NCBI GenBank assembly: GCA_018398805.1 | Contig: JAGFBZ010001584.1 | Coordinates: 62,001 to 126,000 of the forward strand | Reading direction: 5' to 3' | DNA: 64,000 bases | Source of the DNA: Hirundichthys speculiger | Taxonomy: Eukaryota; Chordata; Actinopteri; Beloniformes; Exocoetidae | Program-made: the position numbers and the translations under genes | The notes under the pieces: model-generated | Seen by the model: the letters and a program-made list of their open reading frames with translations, nothing else | The model's database searches: none | Told to the model about the DNA's origin: nothing | In this document: positions 21,936 to 35,059 of the stretch, one piece after another | Position numbering within the stretch: the stretch's first letter is position 1 | How the letters are laid out: each line of letters starts with the position of its first letter

Positions 21936-24900
21936 CTGCTTCTGATATGTAAAAGTGTAACATATGCTTGAAACAGAAAGCTTCTCTTTTTCTGTAGAGT
22001 GGAAACTAACTCATTTGCCCTCTACACAGGTATATACGCATCTACTCATTGATGAAATTCTATTTTTAACATATCAGAGTATAATTTGTCCTGTTTTGTA
22101 GCTCTCTTAACCTTAACTTTTTAGCACACTGTAAAAACTTTAAATTCTCCTTCACAGGCAGAGAAAGGATGCAAAGCATGGCAGCCTTAAGGGTTAAAAT
22201 GATTGATGCATATCTAAAATAAGTTAAATGTCTTTAGTTTTCTGTTTAATTTATGATGTAAATATCATCATGCAGTTAACTTTTGAAAAAGAAGTGAAAA
22301 GATTATTTATTAATTGGTTCTAGAAGTCACCTAAATTGGAATACAGTTGCAAACATATAACTTTTGTCTGTTTTTGCAGCCAAAGCAACTTTAAATGAAT
22401 ACACATACACACACAATGCTGCTGTCTCAGAAGACTGATATTTAGATATACTGTGCATAGAAATATAGATGTATAGTATCCTTTAAGTTTAATGTCTGTA
22501 ATTTGTGTTTCATCTGTGATCTTCTTTTGAGTTGTTTTCTAAAATACAGCTGGAAAAGAAAAAAGGCTGAAGCCTAAAAGGGGCAGTTCTCTTGCCAGTT
22601 GGCTTTTTTTTTTTCATTCTTGTCCCAGGAAAAAACTGAAACCAACTTTCTGAGGTGTCTGGTGACAAATGAATGGCTTTATCTTCCAACTTTAATTATT
22701 AGCTAAGCAGCAAGTATTTATGGCAGCCAGATCAAGAATTTGGAAATGACTCAACATTGTCAATATTTCTCTTCATCATGAGGAAATACGTGCAAAAACA
22801 CAGCCCACTGATGTCTCTTTAATAGTTTGAGGCGAGAATGGAGCTTTGTTGCGCATGGGAGCAAGTTCTATCTGGTTCTGGATATTTTTTTCATTTCATT
22901 TTATTTACTTTTTCTCTTTTTTAATAGATTTTACAGGCAGTAAGATGTAATCTAAAATGTATAATATCAGAGGACTTAGGCCGGGAATTAAAAAGAAATG
23001 AAATTACTGCAACCATGTTGCTCAAAACTTCAGAACAAATCTTTCCAGCAGAAAAGCACCACTGAGAGTTTTCAAGGCAGTTGCAGCAACACATTCCCTC
23101 TGTTTGTAGCAGTTGATCTTGCACATTTAGCCACTCTGACCTTTGTTCAGCGGCACTTTCTCTGTGGTGTATTTTAATATATGCGTGTTATTTGCATGTA
23201 GCTGGAGAGCTTGTCTGTCTGTCTGAGTTTAGATGGACCTGGACACCATCTTGGCCTGGAAGCAGAACTCCCATCAGTCACCACTGACATGACTTTGTGA
23301 TGGTGTGCCAGATATCCCTTCTGCTGTCATTCCAGGAGGCCAAACTACTATAATGCTCTGCTGTTGACATCATCAAGGTTTTTTTTTTGAACAATGTGTG
23401 TGTGGGTGTGAATGCATTTTCATTGCTAAGACACTTCAATAATCAGAGACTTTTTTTTCTAAGCACACAGGCTTTTCGCCCGATGTGCCCTGAAGGCTTT
23501 CACATGTAGAGTCGGTTACAAATTAGGCCAAACACTGGGCTTTTTGCCAAGACTTTGCACTCCAGATTACACCTTCCAATCTACCTCATCTCCCTGCGCC
23601 CAAGATCCTCCCTGCCTCAGTCTAAAAAAGAAACAGTCAATTATTGTGTCAAAGAGTTACGGAAAAGCTGTAGGCCTGTGTGCCAGATTTACATCTTCCT
23701 CGCAAGAATTAAGAAAAACAGACCATTAAGCAGTGAAAGGTAAAGATGGAAAGAACAGTCACACGGGTTTATTGAAGTCACCACTCCTGCATTTGGAACT
23801 TCATTAACAAATAAAGGCATTTTGTTAAAGTAAAGCTGTATCATACCCACATTATTAAGAAAATTAAACACAGTGAGGTTTCTTTTAAAAAGAAATATCA
23901 TATGCAGTACATTACTGCATTGTTTTTGATAAAACAATGTGTCCCTGGATTTAACTTATTTTAACAATCTTTTAACTTTTAATCAAATAAACACAACAAG
24001 TCATCATATCTTAGAAGTTCAGAATACATTTTACAAGCTAATTTGGCTTTGCTTTCTAACAATCACTTAAAAGTCATTCTTGTTGTTATGCATATATTTA
24101 GTAATTATTAATAAGTAATTTATTAATGTGCCAAGGTTTTTTTTTTTTCTTTTTCTTTCTGCCAGGATGTGACTAATCCCTGTGAAAGGTACACATAAAA
24201 ACAAAATAAAATTTTAAAAAAATAATAAAACAGATAAAAATCATATTATACTTTTTTATAAATGTGTGGTGGAATAAAGGTGGGAAGTGAAAATAATTAA
24301 AATATTACTCAAGTGTAGTATTTCAGTTTTCCACTCTTACAACAGAAGATAAACAAGGTACCTGGAAAATAACAGATGGATGTTTCCATGTTTAAAGAGT
24401 GATCTAAGGAGTTATTGAGGAAAAGCAGATGATAGAAGTTGAATAAAGTCAGTCACAATAAAGGAAATGATAGTTTGGTTTTGTTAACAGAAACAGATGT
24501 GCCGTGTTAATCACTTTGTTGCTCTATGGTACCCTTCATAATGAACCATGTAGAATGAATACATTTGCACTTACATGAGGTATTAGTAGGTAGAGGACAT
24601 AAAGATGCTGGCTGGGTCATGTGGTTGACTCTGTAGAAGTACAGAAATGCAGGGTCAGAGATCCTGGGGTTTAAAAGTGCAGTGAAGGAGAAATGGGTCT
24701 TAACTTCAGCTATAACCGCAGAACACGAGGGTGCAGGTGGAAAGACTCTGAATAGCCACTGAATGCCTGCTTGATTGATTTCAGGTTCAGTATTGAGGCA
24801 CAATTGCATATTCATACAACAATTAAAGTGCTACTTCACAAGAGCTTCCATAATTCAAGTCAGCACTTAGTGGGGAGTCATGCTCATGAAGCAGCTTCAG

Positions 24901-25985
24901 AGCAGCACAAAGGAAAATGTTTCAACATGTTTTCTGTCCGTGTCTACTTTATGACCTCTTTGAGTGAAAGTTGACATTTTAATTGTTTAATTCCTGTCCC
25001 CATAAATCTGGGTGGAAGGTAAAGATTTTACATATCAGAAACACAGTTGCGAGGTTGCGCATTGAATTTTCTTTCAAGATAAAAAAAAGAGCTTTAAAAA
25101 AAGTGGCATTTCAGGTGGTGAGTCACTAGCAAATGAGTCAGCCAAGGGCATTATACCACAGGACCTGGGAAAATCACTCAAGCAGGAGTCTTTGTGACAC
25201 CTCTACAGCAGATTTTACTGCACCAAAGGGCATTTAGATGTTCTGATCGGGTGGACCAGGATATTGAGGTCATCTGGTCGATCTGATCGGCTGAGTTGGG
25301 AGTCTGAGGTCACTCTGCTTTGCAGGGAGGAAATGAGGTTTGCACAAAGGAAAATGGTTCAACTTCACTTGGCCGATTAATCGGTCAACCTCCAATACTA
25401 TTGCTGAATTTTTCTTTCATAAAAATCCCCCAAAATTTATAAGGGCGGTCATTTGAACTTGCACAAAACAGCAAGACTAGAGGTACAAAGAATAAGAACA
25501 TAAAAATCATTCACCCAATCATTTTCAGCCTGAATATTTTATCACTGAATCTGTAAGTAACTCTTGTCAAAGATGTTGTGAAAGTATATGTGTTTTCAGT
25601 GAGAAAATTATTTGATATATTCAATCAGGTTAGGTCACAAAAAGGCCACACAGGTAAATATCAGACCTTTCAGAAAGATGTGCTTTGGAAAGACAAATCA
25701 GAAAAAGATTTATTCATGCATTTATTTGTCCACGCGAACAGTCGATAAATTTACGAGAAACCATGGTCTGAGCCACCTCATCATGTTATAATGAAGGGTT
25801 AAGGCGGTGAAGGAAATTTTATGTTTTGGCACTGTACTTTTGTCTAAAAGATAAAGCTGAAGCAAAGGGGAAGGTTTCAAGAGAAGCACCAGGAACTAGT
25901 AGCATCAATTCACCACTAAGTCAATTGAAGGCACTTTGCATAAGGGGTAAACCAGCTCAATGCAGTCCAACGGGGGCAACCCAAC
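21936..25985. other. Downstream flank of sim1, no gene seen
   Basis: AT-rich sequence with T-runs. 25230-25400 contains ggccgattaatcggtcaacctcc, typical of decayed hAT-like repeats in fish. No supported exon. Confidence 0.5.
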
Positions 25986-25989
25986 GTGT

Positions 25990-26210
25990 TAGGGGGCTTC
26001 ATCCAGGGTTTTGTAGACATGCGTCTTCCTCTCCGCTATGGCTTCCTCCAGTTATTCCAGTAGAATTAGACAGGATCACCACTCATCACAGCCAGTGTTG
26101 ATCCGTTTTTGCACTTTGGGAATCACTGATCTAGTGGTAACAGCCCGTTTTGACCAGTGCTGCCACCCAATGGATACCGTTTTAATGGTTCTAGGGTTTC
26201 CCCTACTCAA
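25990..26210 (+). repeat. Dispersed repeat, copy A
   Basis: Shares collinear blocks with 35060-35375 (cctccagttattccag, atcaccactcatc / atcatcactcatc, gtgctgccac), so both are copies of one unnamed interspersed repeat. Confidence 0.5.
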
Positions 26211-26565
26211 CCCAGTGACAATCTAACTGCATTGCAATTAAATCCAATTCACCCACATATAATCCAATTCATTCTAGTTCAGTCTAATTCGGATTAAAAT
26301 AAGGCCACCCCCCCCCCTCCCACACACACACACACACTAAGGAGCTCAATAGATTGCAGATGAAGTGAGTCATCTGGCTCAAAAGGTTGTGAAGTGACAA
26401 GACAGGAAAGAGTTGCCATCATGCATAAAAAAGATGTATCAAATGTTAACTTGTTCAAATGTGTCCAAAAAAAGCTACCAATTATATCTCAAACCTCTTT
26501 TTAGTGTTACATAATAATGACAATGATGACTGACTTCAGTCAGTGAGTCCAAACATTTCAACTAT

Positions 26566-26568
<3 letters not shown>

Positions 26569-26627
<59 letters not shown>

Positions 26628-26641
26628 ATAATAATAATAAC
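26569..26641. repeat. (ATT)n/(AAT)n microsatellite
   Basis: About 19 ATT units, then an inverted AAT run, which gives a small hairpin-capable array. Confidence 0.9.
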
Positions 26642-29600
26642 TGAAGCCATTAACAAAGTATTTATTATTTTGATTTATGCATCTCCTTTTATTCAACTAA
26701 ACAATGGCAAACCGAGGAAAATAAATGGACAGATCTGTTAAATGACATAATTGCAAACAACTGCTAGAAGAGTGCACATTGGACAGTTTCTGCACATTAC
26801 ACATTTGCAGCATTCTTGATTCCCAGTTTCACTTTTCGAATGTCCTTGAATTAAAAGTCCTATTGTTTTAATCCCACAAAACACAAAATTTTGTGAATTA
26901 AGAAAATGAGTTACTTTCATTTAAAGTTGTATTTTTAATGAAAATCCTTGAATACAAAAAAAAGGTGAGATCTTTTGCACAAAAGCGAAACAAAGCTGCC
27001 TTAATTTCAAAGTCACTAATCCTTCAGCAATAACGCTATTAAAAAGACTACAAGTACAATATCCTGAGCCTCTTTCACACGCGCGCACACACACACACAC
27101 GCACACACACCCCTCTGAGGCTCAGAGAGTGTGAATCTAATGCCCTCCAATCCTGTGAATCCCTTTGTTCCCGATTTCATGCTTGATTTGCCCACAGCTT
27201 GAGCCTGGCTGGTATCAGCGCTCTTGTCTGCTTTCACTCCTGCCAAATCCACAGAGCCACACAGGATCCATGTCTCCTCTCCCCAGCTCTCTCTGCTCTC
27301 CTCTGCCATTGTCCGTTCCAGCATCTCAGGGAAATGCTCAGCACATGCCAATAACTTGTGTTTGTTTGTTTTTTTTGGATCCAAGTCCATCTCTTTGTAA
27401 ACACCCGATCAATCTGCCAAGATCACACCAGAGTAAATTCTGATAGTGTCAGAGTATTTTCTGTGATTTACACTGCTGTTAGCCATTGTATACCTCCTCT
27501 GAATGATTTCCTGCAGAGTTGCCAGGACAGTCCCCTGGCGGATTGGCAACTGTACGACATACACGATAAAAAAAAAAATCATTTACAAATCTTAAAATTG
27601 ATTCAACACATCTCATAAGAGGTCTTTCAGGCATTCTGTTTAGAAATCTCCTGTTCTTGAAGCATCACATCAGCTGGCCCTTTTCTACTCCTGTGATCCC
27701 TTTAGCACTCGCATTGAGTAGATATGGTGACAGCTGCGTGAGGGGGCCGAGAGAGAGAGAGAGAGAGAGCGCACAGGAGACGGACAAGGAGAAATAAGGA
27801 GAGCGGAAAGAGCGAGGAGAGAGTCTCTAGAGAGAAGGTGCTGGTGCTCCACAGCTCCAAGTCACAGCCTGCATGCCAATGAGGAGATTCCCCTGCAGGG
27901 GCAGCAGCAGCGGCGGAGCAGAGCAGCAGGAGGGGCTGCTGCTGACACTGTACTGCTGTAGTCCTTCATGCACACTCCACACAAAAGGGCTGAACGCCAG
28001 ATTAGTTTCTGAGGTGAAATAATTGAGAAATGATAGCATTTCACGTCAACTACACTGTAAACAAGCTCATGATAATTATGTAGTTTAAATTATCTGGATG
28101 TTTCATCACTTTTTCTGTCTTATTAAAGGATTTTTTTTTTGAGTGTTGTGTGAATGTTCTCTTTTTTTTTTTTTTCCTTGACAGGTAACTGAGTCAGTTC
28201 TCATCTGTTTCCACTTCACTAGTAATTTCAACATTTTTCCACAACAGCAGTTAAAGGAGCTTTAAAACTTGAACATTTGGAGTAGTTTGAAAAAAAAAGT
28301 ATGGAAATATTTTTGGAGATGGGCGATACTTCTTGAGGGACCACCTCAAAAATCTCTGCCATCACTTCGCTGGAAAATATTACAAATCTACCACTCTCTT
28401 ACGTAACTGTTTAAAACCAGCCACCTTTTCCTGCAAGAATCGTTGCAATGCAGCACATAACCCTGACCTAAAAATGCAAAGCAAGCCCATTGATGGGGCA
28501 TTTTCTGATTAAAGCAAAATCCAGGAAGAGTTGTGTGAATCTTTTCTGATCTGCTTTTCATCCTTTATCATTTCTCTCTCACAGCAGAACGCTCGTAACA
28601 TCCATAATCCTGGTGCTGAAAGCATTAGTGTAAGAGCATTAGCTGTGTGTAACCACCATCCTAAAAAGAATTAATAACTAATTATGTCAGGTCACTCGTC
28701 CAGATGGTCCTATCAGATGGGCCCACTGTCTGAAACTCACCTCCAACAAGCACCTCTGACCCTGGTGACCACATCACCCATAGCAACATGGAAGCTGAGG
28801 CCTGTGTGGCTGGAAACATGGAATCAGGGCACACATGAGTATTTGGGGTGCATATAAAGAGGCAGCGAGGGGGTACGAGCTGGGCGTGTCTGATCGGTGT
28901 TGGATGGCTGCTTTAAAGCTCCATGAATACAAGGCTCCCTGCCGGGGGCCTGATCTCCACGGTCATGATTCTGTTATTACACGGCATGTTCCTGTGATGG
29001 GCAGATGGCTCGAGGCACCAGCACACGCATTTGCACGCATTCAAGACACACTGAGCCTGTTGCATCAATGGACACAACCTGATACTCCCCTTTCTTGCCT
29101 CATTAGGAGGCTATAGAAACATAAGAACATAATAGGGGGGAATTAAGTGCCTGTGTGGATGTCAAAGGGGATGTGGCGGAAGATTGGGACAAGGGCTAAC
29201 AAGCGCATGGTGCGCTCCCTCAGCTTTGTGTGGTGATTAGTGCTTTCGGCAGGGATGACAGGTAAAAGACAAGCCCTCTGGGACGGCGTCGCTTTTAAAC
29301 AGACACTTAAACAGCCGGGAAACTGACAGCAGGTAGAAACAGGCATCAAAGTTCCTGGTTGAAAATCTTGTGATCTACATGTCACTGGAAAGAAGGCTTT
29401 AGCATATAGACAGAAAGAGAAAAAAAACACCAAGTGTGTAATTATTATGTCATTTTCTTTAATTTCCTTAAATCAGCCAGCACCCTTACAGCTTATATCC
29501 ATCATTTTTCTTCCTTTTTAAAGATTTTACTTCTCATTATGTCCTCTAAAAGCTCTTTCACAATTTGTCACATAAAAGCCACCTAAACTCTTGAGCAAAC

Positions 29601-30510
29601 AGGAACTTTACTAAAGCTCCCCAATCTGCAGGAACTGATCTCTGCCTCATATTTGAGCAAGGGACACGAGACAAAGCAGCTAAGAAGAAATCAAACAAAG
29701 ACACCTTAAATAGGATTTATGGTCTTTAACCACATCTCACTCATTCTTCCACTTTCTATTCTGCCCCGAGGTCCAAAAAATGGTCGAGAGAAAAGGGGCA
29801 CAAAGGCCTCACTTGCTGTCAATGCGAGGCACCGATTCTCTGAAGATGTTAATATCACTGTGGTTTGAGCTTTTAAATGCTTGGCAAGTCAATGAAATTA
29901 TGAATGGCAGTGAGGAGATTGGTCATCATCATTCATTTAATTAATTTAAATGGCTGGCACGTGTTGATAAACACAGATAATTACTTGTGAAAAGCTTTGT
30001 CATTATCATGACATCATTACTTTCTGGCAGTGTGGAGCTAACAAGATTAGCCTGCCAGTCACGTTCCTCCTCTCAACAAGGCAGACAAAGCACAACTTTA
30101 CTGGCTGGCTGATTTTTCACATTTGATCCTTACGAACTCTCGAATTTGGAAGCATATTTCTATAGATGAAAAGAAGACATTAAAGAGACAGAGTTCATTA
30201 AGAACCATGTAAACAGAATTTAAAACATTTCTATATCTGTTAAACCAAATATTTTTCCCCAACCTGAATCGGATATTTTATTTTCCTGTGCACAAGAAAC
30301 CTCGGAAAAACATTTAAAAAAATGTAAATAAAAAGAGGTGGAAAACCAGAAGCAAACAAGACTACACATGCAAACAGCAATATTGAAAGTTAAACAAGAC
30401 GGGAATATTTACCTACTGGAGGTGTGTGATGTTCATATCTTGGATCCATCAGCCACCTCAGCCCATCTCCTAATAAGGCCCCATTTTTTAGATGACACTG
30501 ACTTTGACAC
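26642..30510. other. Intergenic, no gene seen
   Basis: Contains a (CA)n at 27078-27110 and a (GA)n at 27750-27770 inside a purine-rich, GC-rich block (27740-27960). Two stretches look constrained: 28680-29150 and 29850-30080. No supported coding exon. Confidence 0.55.
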
Positions 30511-30624
30511 CGACTCTAAACATACCTGTCAAGTTTTGGATTTGAAAATATGGGAAATAATTCTGGTGCCCGCCACGAGCAGTCCCACCATCCCAACCAA
30601 GCTCCAGTATCCCTTACATTTTTG

Positions 30625-30925
30625 GTGTACATCCATCCATGATCTATGCCCATTTAATCCTCTGCAGGGTCAGGGGGATCTACTGGAGCCTATCCCAGCT
30701 CACATTGGGTGAAAGGCAGGGATTCACCCTGGACAGGTCGCCAGTCCATCGCAGGGCCACATGTAGACGAACAACCACGCACACTCACAATCACTCCTAC
30801 GGGGAATTTAGAACCACCAATTAACCCAACATACATGTCTTTGGACTGTGGGAGGAAGCTGGAGTACCTGGAGGAAACCCACGCAAGCACGGGGAGAACA
30901 TGAAAACTCCACACAGAAAGACCTC
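30625..30925 (+). repeat. Dispersed fish repeat containing catgtctttggactgtggg, copy 1
   Basis: Runs from catccatccatgatctatgcc through cctggacaggtcgccagtcc and catgtctttggactgtggga to gaaaactccacacagaaag. A widespread teleost interspersed repeat. A second, more diverged copy is at 53150-53370. Confidence 0.7.
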
Positions 30926-30958
30926 TGCTGAGGTTTTGGTGTACAAAAAAGCTAAAAT

Positions 30959-31149
30959 TACAGCTACACTACTTCCTGAACTTCTGCTAGCTTTTTTGCT
31001 TCCTGTGTGCCATTATTGGACAAATTGATCAATCCAGGTGTGTCTGACCATTGCTGTGAGGTCAGACACACCTGGATTAATCAGTTTGTTAATTATTGGC
31101 GCACAGGAAACAAAGCAGCTGGCTGAAGTTCAGGAAGTAGTGCAGCTGT
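30959..31149. repeat. Foldback element (near-perfect hairpin)
   Basis: The left arm (30959-31049) and right arm (31060-31149) are inverted copies with few mismatches, around a 10-bp loop. Arm starts are acagctacactacttcctg and, reversed, acagctgcactacttcctg. Likely a small MITE nested in the hAT-like element. Confidence 0.8.
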
Positions 31150-32104
31150 GCATAAAGCCACATTGACATAATATGAACATTCATTATAGCCTAAATGAAA
31201 ACACAAAAGGGGTAAATAGTATTTATTTATTTATTTGATGGGATTTGCATGTTTTGTTCATTTCACATTGCTTCTACTTACATTTACATTTGATTTTCAT
31301 GCCACACATTGTTTTCATTTCATATTGCTCTTCTTTTACAGTTTTTCATCCCATTTCACGTGACTTTTCTTTACTCTTTTAATGACTTGTACTCATTTGT
31401 TGCAGACTTTGAATTCTTTATGACTGTTTTTGGAAGGAGTGTATTTGTGGACTGGTCCACAGTAGTTTATTTTACATGAGAGAAGAGCGCAAACAGTTCT
31501 GTTGTCTAACGACATCCTATTCTCTGTAACAATCTTTTTTTTTCATCGGATGCCATGCACTAACCTCGCGACATCTACCACTTACAGTACCTGTAGTGGG
31601 CTACAGCTGTGGCAGTTATCGCGAGGCACGTGACAGATCTCAGATTGGGAATGCGTTTTTTTGTTTATTTATTTATTTTTAATTTTTTTTACTCCGCCCG
31701 ATGCGGTATTATTATTTTTTAATTACACAGGTTAAAATACAGGAGATTTATGGGAAAAATACTAATACGGGAAGACGGCAGGAGAGAAGAGTAAAAATAC
31801 GGGACTTTCCCGGCCAAAACGGGATACTTGACAGGTATGACTCTGAAACTAATAGTACAAGTGTCCTGAAAGTTAAGACAATAAACATAAAATAGGCATA
31901 AAAGACAAGTCAATACGGGGTGAATGCATTCAAAAATTGTAAAATACATAAAAACAGAACATAGGTATTGCAGAGATAGCCAATGTTCTTTAGTGCATTT
32001 ACACAAACAAAATGTCAACATGTAGAAGTTAGTCATTAAGAGACTTATACTCTAATAGTGTGTAGCAATTTCTTGACAAAATTACTACAAATCATGATCT
32101 TGCA

Positions 32105-32510
32105 GTTAAGGTTTATGCTTCAGTATTGAACCAGCTAAGCTGCACCCTGACGTGCAACTCTCCAAATTTAATGCACATTGTATTGATGCGGACCAAAGAA
32201 TTGTGATTGGGCTGCTTGGTGTCATTGCTCTTCTTTTTCTCCTTCTTTCCCATTACTATGTAATTTTTTTAAGCTGGGTAAAAATGAGTTATGCCCCACA
32301 TTTATCAGCTCCAGCTCATATACAATATGCCACATTTGCACTGTTGCTATGTCTGAGTTACAACCCACACCATCACCTAACCTTTGGTGCTGTAATTACA
32401 GAGTGACACAAGTGACGGCAGACAAGTATAAGTGTCAGCAATGACATGCTTATCCAGTCTTATACATAGGTTACATGTGTATTTACTGCGTAGAAGCATA
32501 AATCAGGCTT
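32105..32510. mobile_element. Possible MITE with short inverted ends
   Basis: ggtttatgcttc at the left and gaagcataaatcagg at the right form imperfect inverted ends about 400 bp apart. Contents resemble Harbinger-type fish MITEs. Target duplication is not clear. Confidence 0.35.
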
Positions 32511-33316
32511 TAGCCAATAAAGATAAAACCAGCTTTGGAGAAGTCACCCAACAACTTAGGGCACTCTCAGATGTGGTACAAAGGACAAATAGCCCCATTC
32601 ACAGTTCCCGTTTTAGTTCCACCTCTGTAAGCCTTTATGCTGCCCCATTGTGCTGTGGGAATTGTACGGTGTTAGGATCTTTCTTCTGAAAGATTCTAGC
32701 TGCGTATTCTTTGTTGGAAAGGAGTCTTGGTCAGCTAAGTACAACACAGATGTTAAATTGCAATAAACGTGATATCACGGCTCCCTGGCAGAGGCAATCT
32801 CTAACACGAGGAGGGGCCAAACAAAACAAAACAACAATTTACACAGAAATGTGCGTCACTAGATGGGGAGGAGCCACAGTTTAGACTTGGCTCTCCCACT
32901 GGCCGGTCCAGTCCTCCGTTTGCACGTCCAATCCATTGTTGCCACATCGTCGTCTTCTGATCCAATCCTCTGCCGGTATTTCCTGAAAAAGAAGAAAGAC
33001 TACATATCCTACAACACCATTCTTATTTACCTGACCAGGTCTTTGTCTCCAAACACGTGTTTGCTACATTTCTAATATAAAGTGAAGACAGAACATACAC
33101 CAAGAATGATCTAAGACACTGTGATATGGACATATGGTTCATTAAACAAAATAATATGATAAAAACAATGAGCAACAATAAAGCAGTGTGATATTAACTA
33201 AGAGATGATGTCATTTATGCTTCCAACACCAGAATATTAATAATGCTATTCATAACATTATTAATACCAATATGTAACTAATGTGTATCTGTACAAAAAT
33301 GAGAATTACTAACAGC

Positions 33317-34675
33317 TAGGGATGGGAATTGATAAGATTTTTACAATTCCGATTCCATTATCGATACTGTTAAACGATTCGATTCTTTATCGATTCTCTT
33401 ATCGATTCTAATTTGGGGAAAAAGGAGAACTAACAGTTTTATTAGCATCATTTTTTTTACTTAGAAGTCACGACCTTTCAAAACTCAACAGCAAGGTCAA
33501 AAGAGGCCCAAAGCCTGGATAACGTGTTAACTCTTGTAATATGTAACTGTGCAAATACACAAGAATGTGTAACATTTTAGTAACAGAATTTTCCTAATAG
33601 AAATTTAAAAAAAACTATCCCTTTTAAGAGGATATATGAGTTCACTAAGCACTCAAAAATGATAATAAAGAAAGATAAATACTATCAAATACAATGGAAC
33701 AGTGCATAGTACAAATCTGCAAATACTATGAAGAATTAACAATTCTTTTGCAGAAAAATAAACATGTCTTCCAGCCTCTGAGTCAGACTCTCTCTCGTCA
33801 CGGTCATCTTCTAAATGTAATGCAGAAGGCATTCGTTTAATAGCATAGCGTTAATGTTATAGCGGGTTTTACAAAGAAGCACATAGCCAGCAGCATAACT
33901 ACTTACCAAGTTGCCAGAGGTGATCTTAGCTTGGCTACTGCCGCTGGGTTGAGATCCATCAGTCCGAAGCGCGTCAAAAACACGGCACTCTTTATCACAT
34001 GTTGTGTGTGCAAATGTTTCTGCATGTTAGTCGTGTTCCCTCCCCGACGCTGTTATCTCCACTTTACAATGACTGCAAGTTGCCTTGTTGCCATCTTTCT
34101 TTGTGAAGTGAAACCAAACTTTGGAGCGTTTGAACCTGGTTGGCGCCATTGTTGTTTACAACTGCAATGCGCGTGCTAAACCGACGTAACTTAATCATTA
34201 TCATCATAATCGGGTCTCTTGCTCGGCGGCGGGGGTGACGCCATGTGTAGAGCCAATCAGTTTCACCAATCTTCTCCATTTGGGTCGGTCCAGTGCTAGA
34301 GGCTCAGCTTCAGTCAGCGACAAGCCTAGTTGGTGTAGGTCCCTGGTAACAGCGTCCATCCATCGTGTGCGGGGAGCACCGCGGGGGCGTTTCCAGCCGG
34401 CAGATTCGGGGTCAAAGTGGAGGATAGCGTGAGTGGGGTGTTCGGGAGGGAGTCTTTTGAGATGGCCATACCAGCACATCCGTCGCTGTGCTGCTGTAAC
34501 TTAATCATGTAAATGCTTTCTGGAATTGACTGTGCGTAACTTGCGTAAATTACGTGAGATTCGTGCTGGTTGGAATCGATAAGAGAATCGCTAGATAAAC
34601 TGCTGAATGATTCCATGGAATTGAAACACACGGAACCGGTTCTCTACAGGAACCGGTTCTTGATTCCCATCCCTA
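33317..34675. mobile_element. Second hAT-like non-autonomous transposon with 8-bp target duplication
   Basis: The left end tagggatgggaattga and the right end tcttgattcccatcccta are inverted. Flanks ctaacagc (33309-33316) and ctaacggc (34676-34683) match in 7 of 8 positions. The subterminal parts share further inverted similarity (cgattctcttatcgattc on the left, gaatcgataagagaatcg on the right). It contains a nested LINE tail (34199-34495). Confidence 0.8.
34199..34495 (-). mobile_element. 5'-truncated LINE tail inserted in the hAT-like element
   Basis: The minus-strand frame reads CWYGHLKRLPPEHPTHAI ... RGAPRTRW ... DRPKWRRLV, the C-terminal end typical of LINE reverse transcriptase ORFs. 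It ends in a short gat/aat-rich tail. The insertion is flanked by a perfect 13-bp duplication, gtaacttaatcat (34186-34198 and 34496-34508). Truncated and inactive. The clade is not assigned. Confidence 0.8.
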
Positions 34676-34689
34676 CTAACGGCACTAAT

Positions 34690-35055
34690 TCTGCACCTAA
34701 AAAGTTAAGAAAATTCTGACCTAATAACGGAGGCATCCTGTTCCATTGCTGTCGTGGACCTGGTCCACCTTAGGAGGTAATAACAGGGACCATCCCCAGA
34801 CTGCAGAGTGCCATAATGCTTTCTGAAAGTCCACATTGTCGAGAGAATATTACATCTTAACGTGATCACTGTGAAAGCACAACTGGAGAGTGCTCACTGG
34901 ACCACCGGTGCTTCTTTATAGTGTGATCTTTATACTTTTTATCTTTATGATCTTTGTGTGGAAGTGGCTAATGTCCTTAATTAAACTAAGATGGAAAAAT
35001 AGAGAAAAATATGGGTCACCCGATTACCACAGGAAAAAATAATAGGACGTGGAGA
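34690..35055. other. Intergenic, no gene seen
   Basis: AT-rich with no recognisable feature. Confidence 0.6.
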
Positions 35056-35059
35056 ACTC

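Larger units (their letters stand above)
30521..31839. mobile_element. Non-autonomous hAT-like transposon with terminal inverted repeats and 8-bp target duplication
   Basis: The left end catacctgtcaagt and the right end acttgacaggtatg are perfect inverted repeats. The flanks are actctaaa (30513-30520) and actctgaa (31840-31847), 7 of 8 identical, as expected for hAT insertions. The 1319-bp interior holds no transposase, but has a fish repeat (30625-30925) and a 190-bp foldback (30959-31149). Confidence 0.75.
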
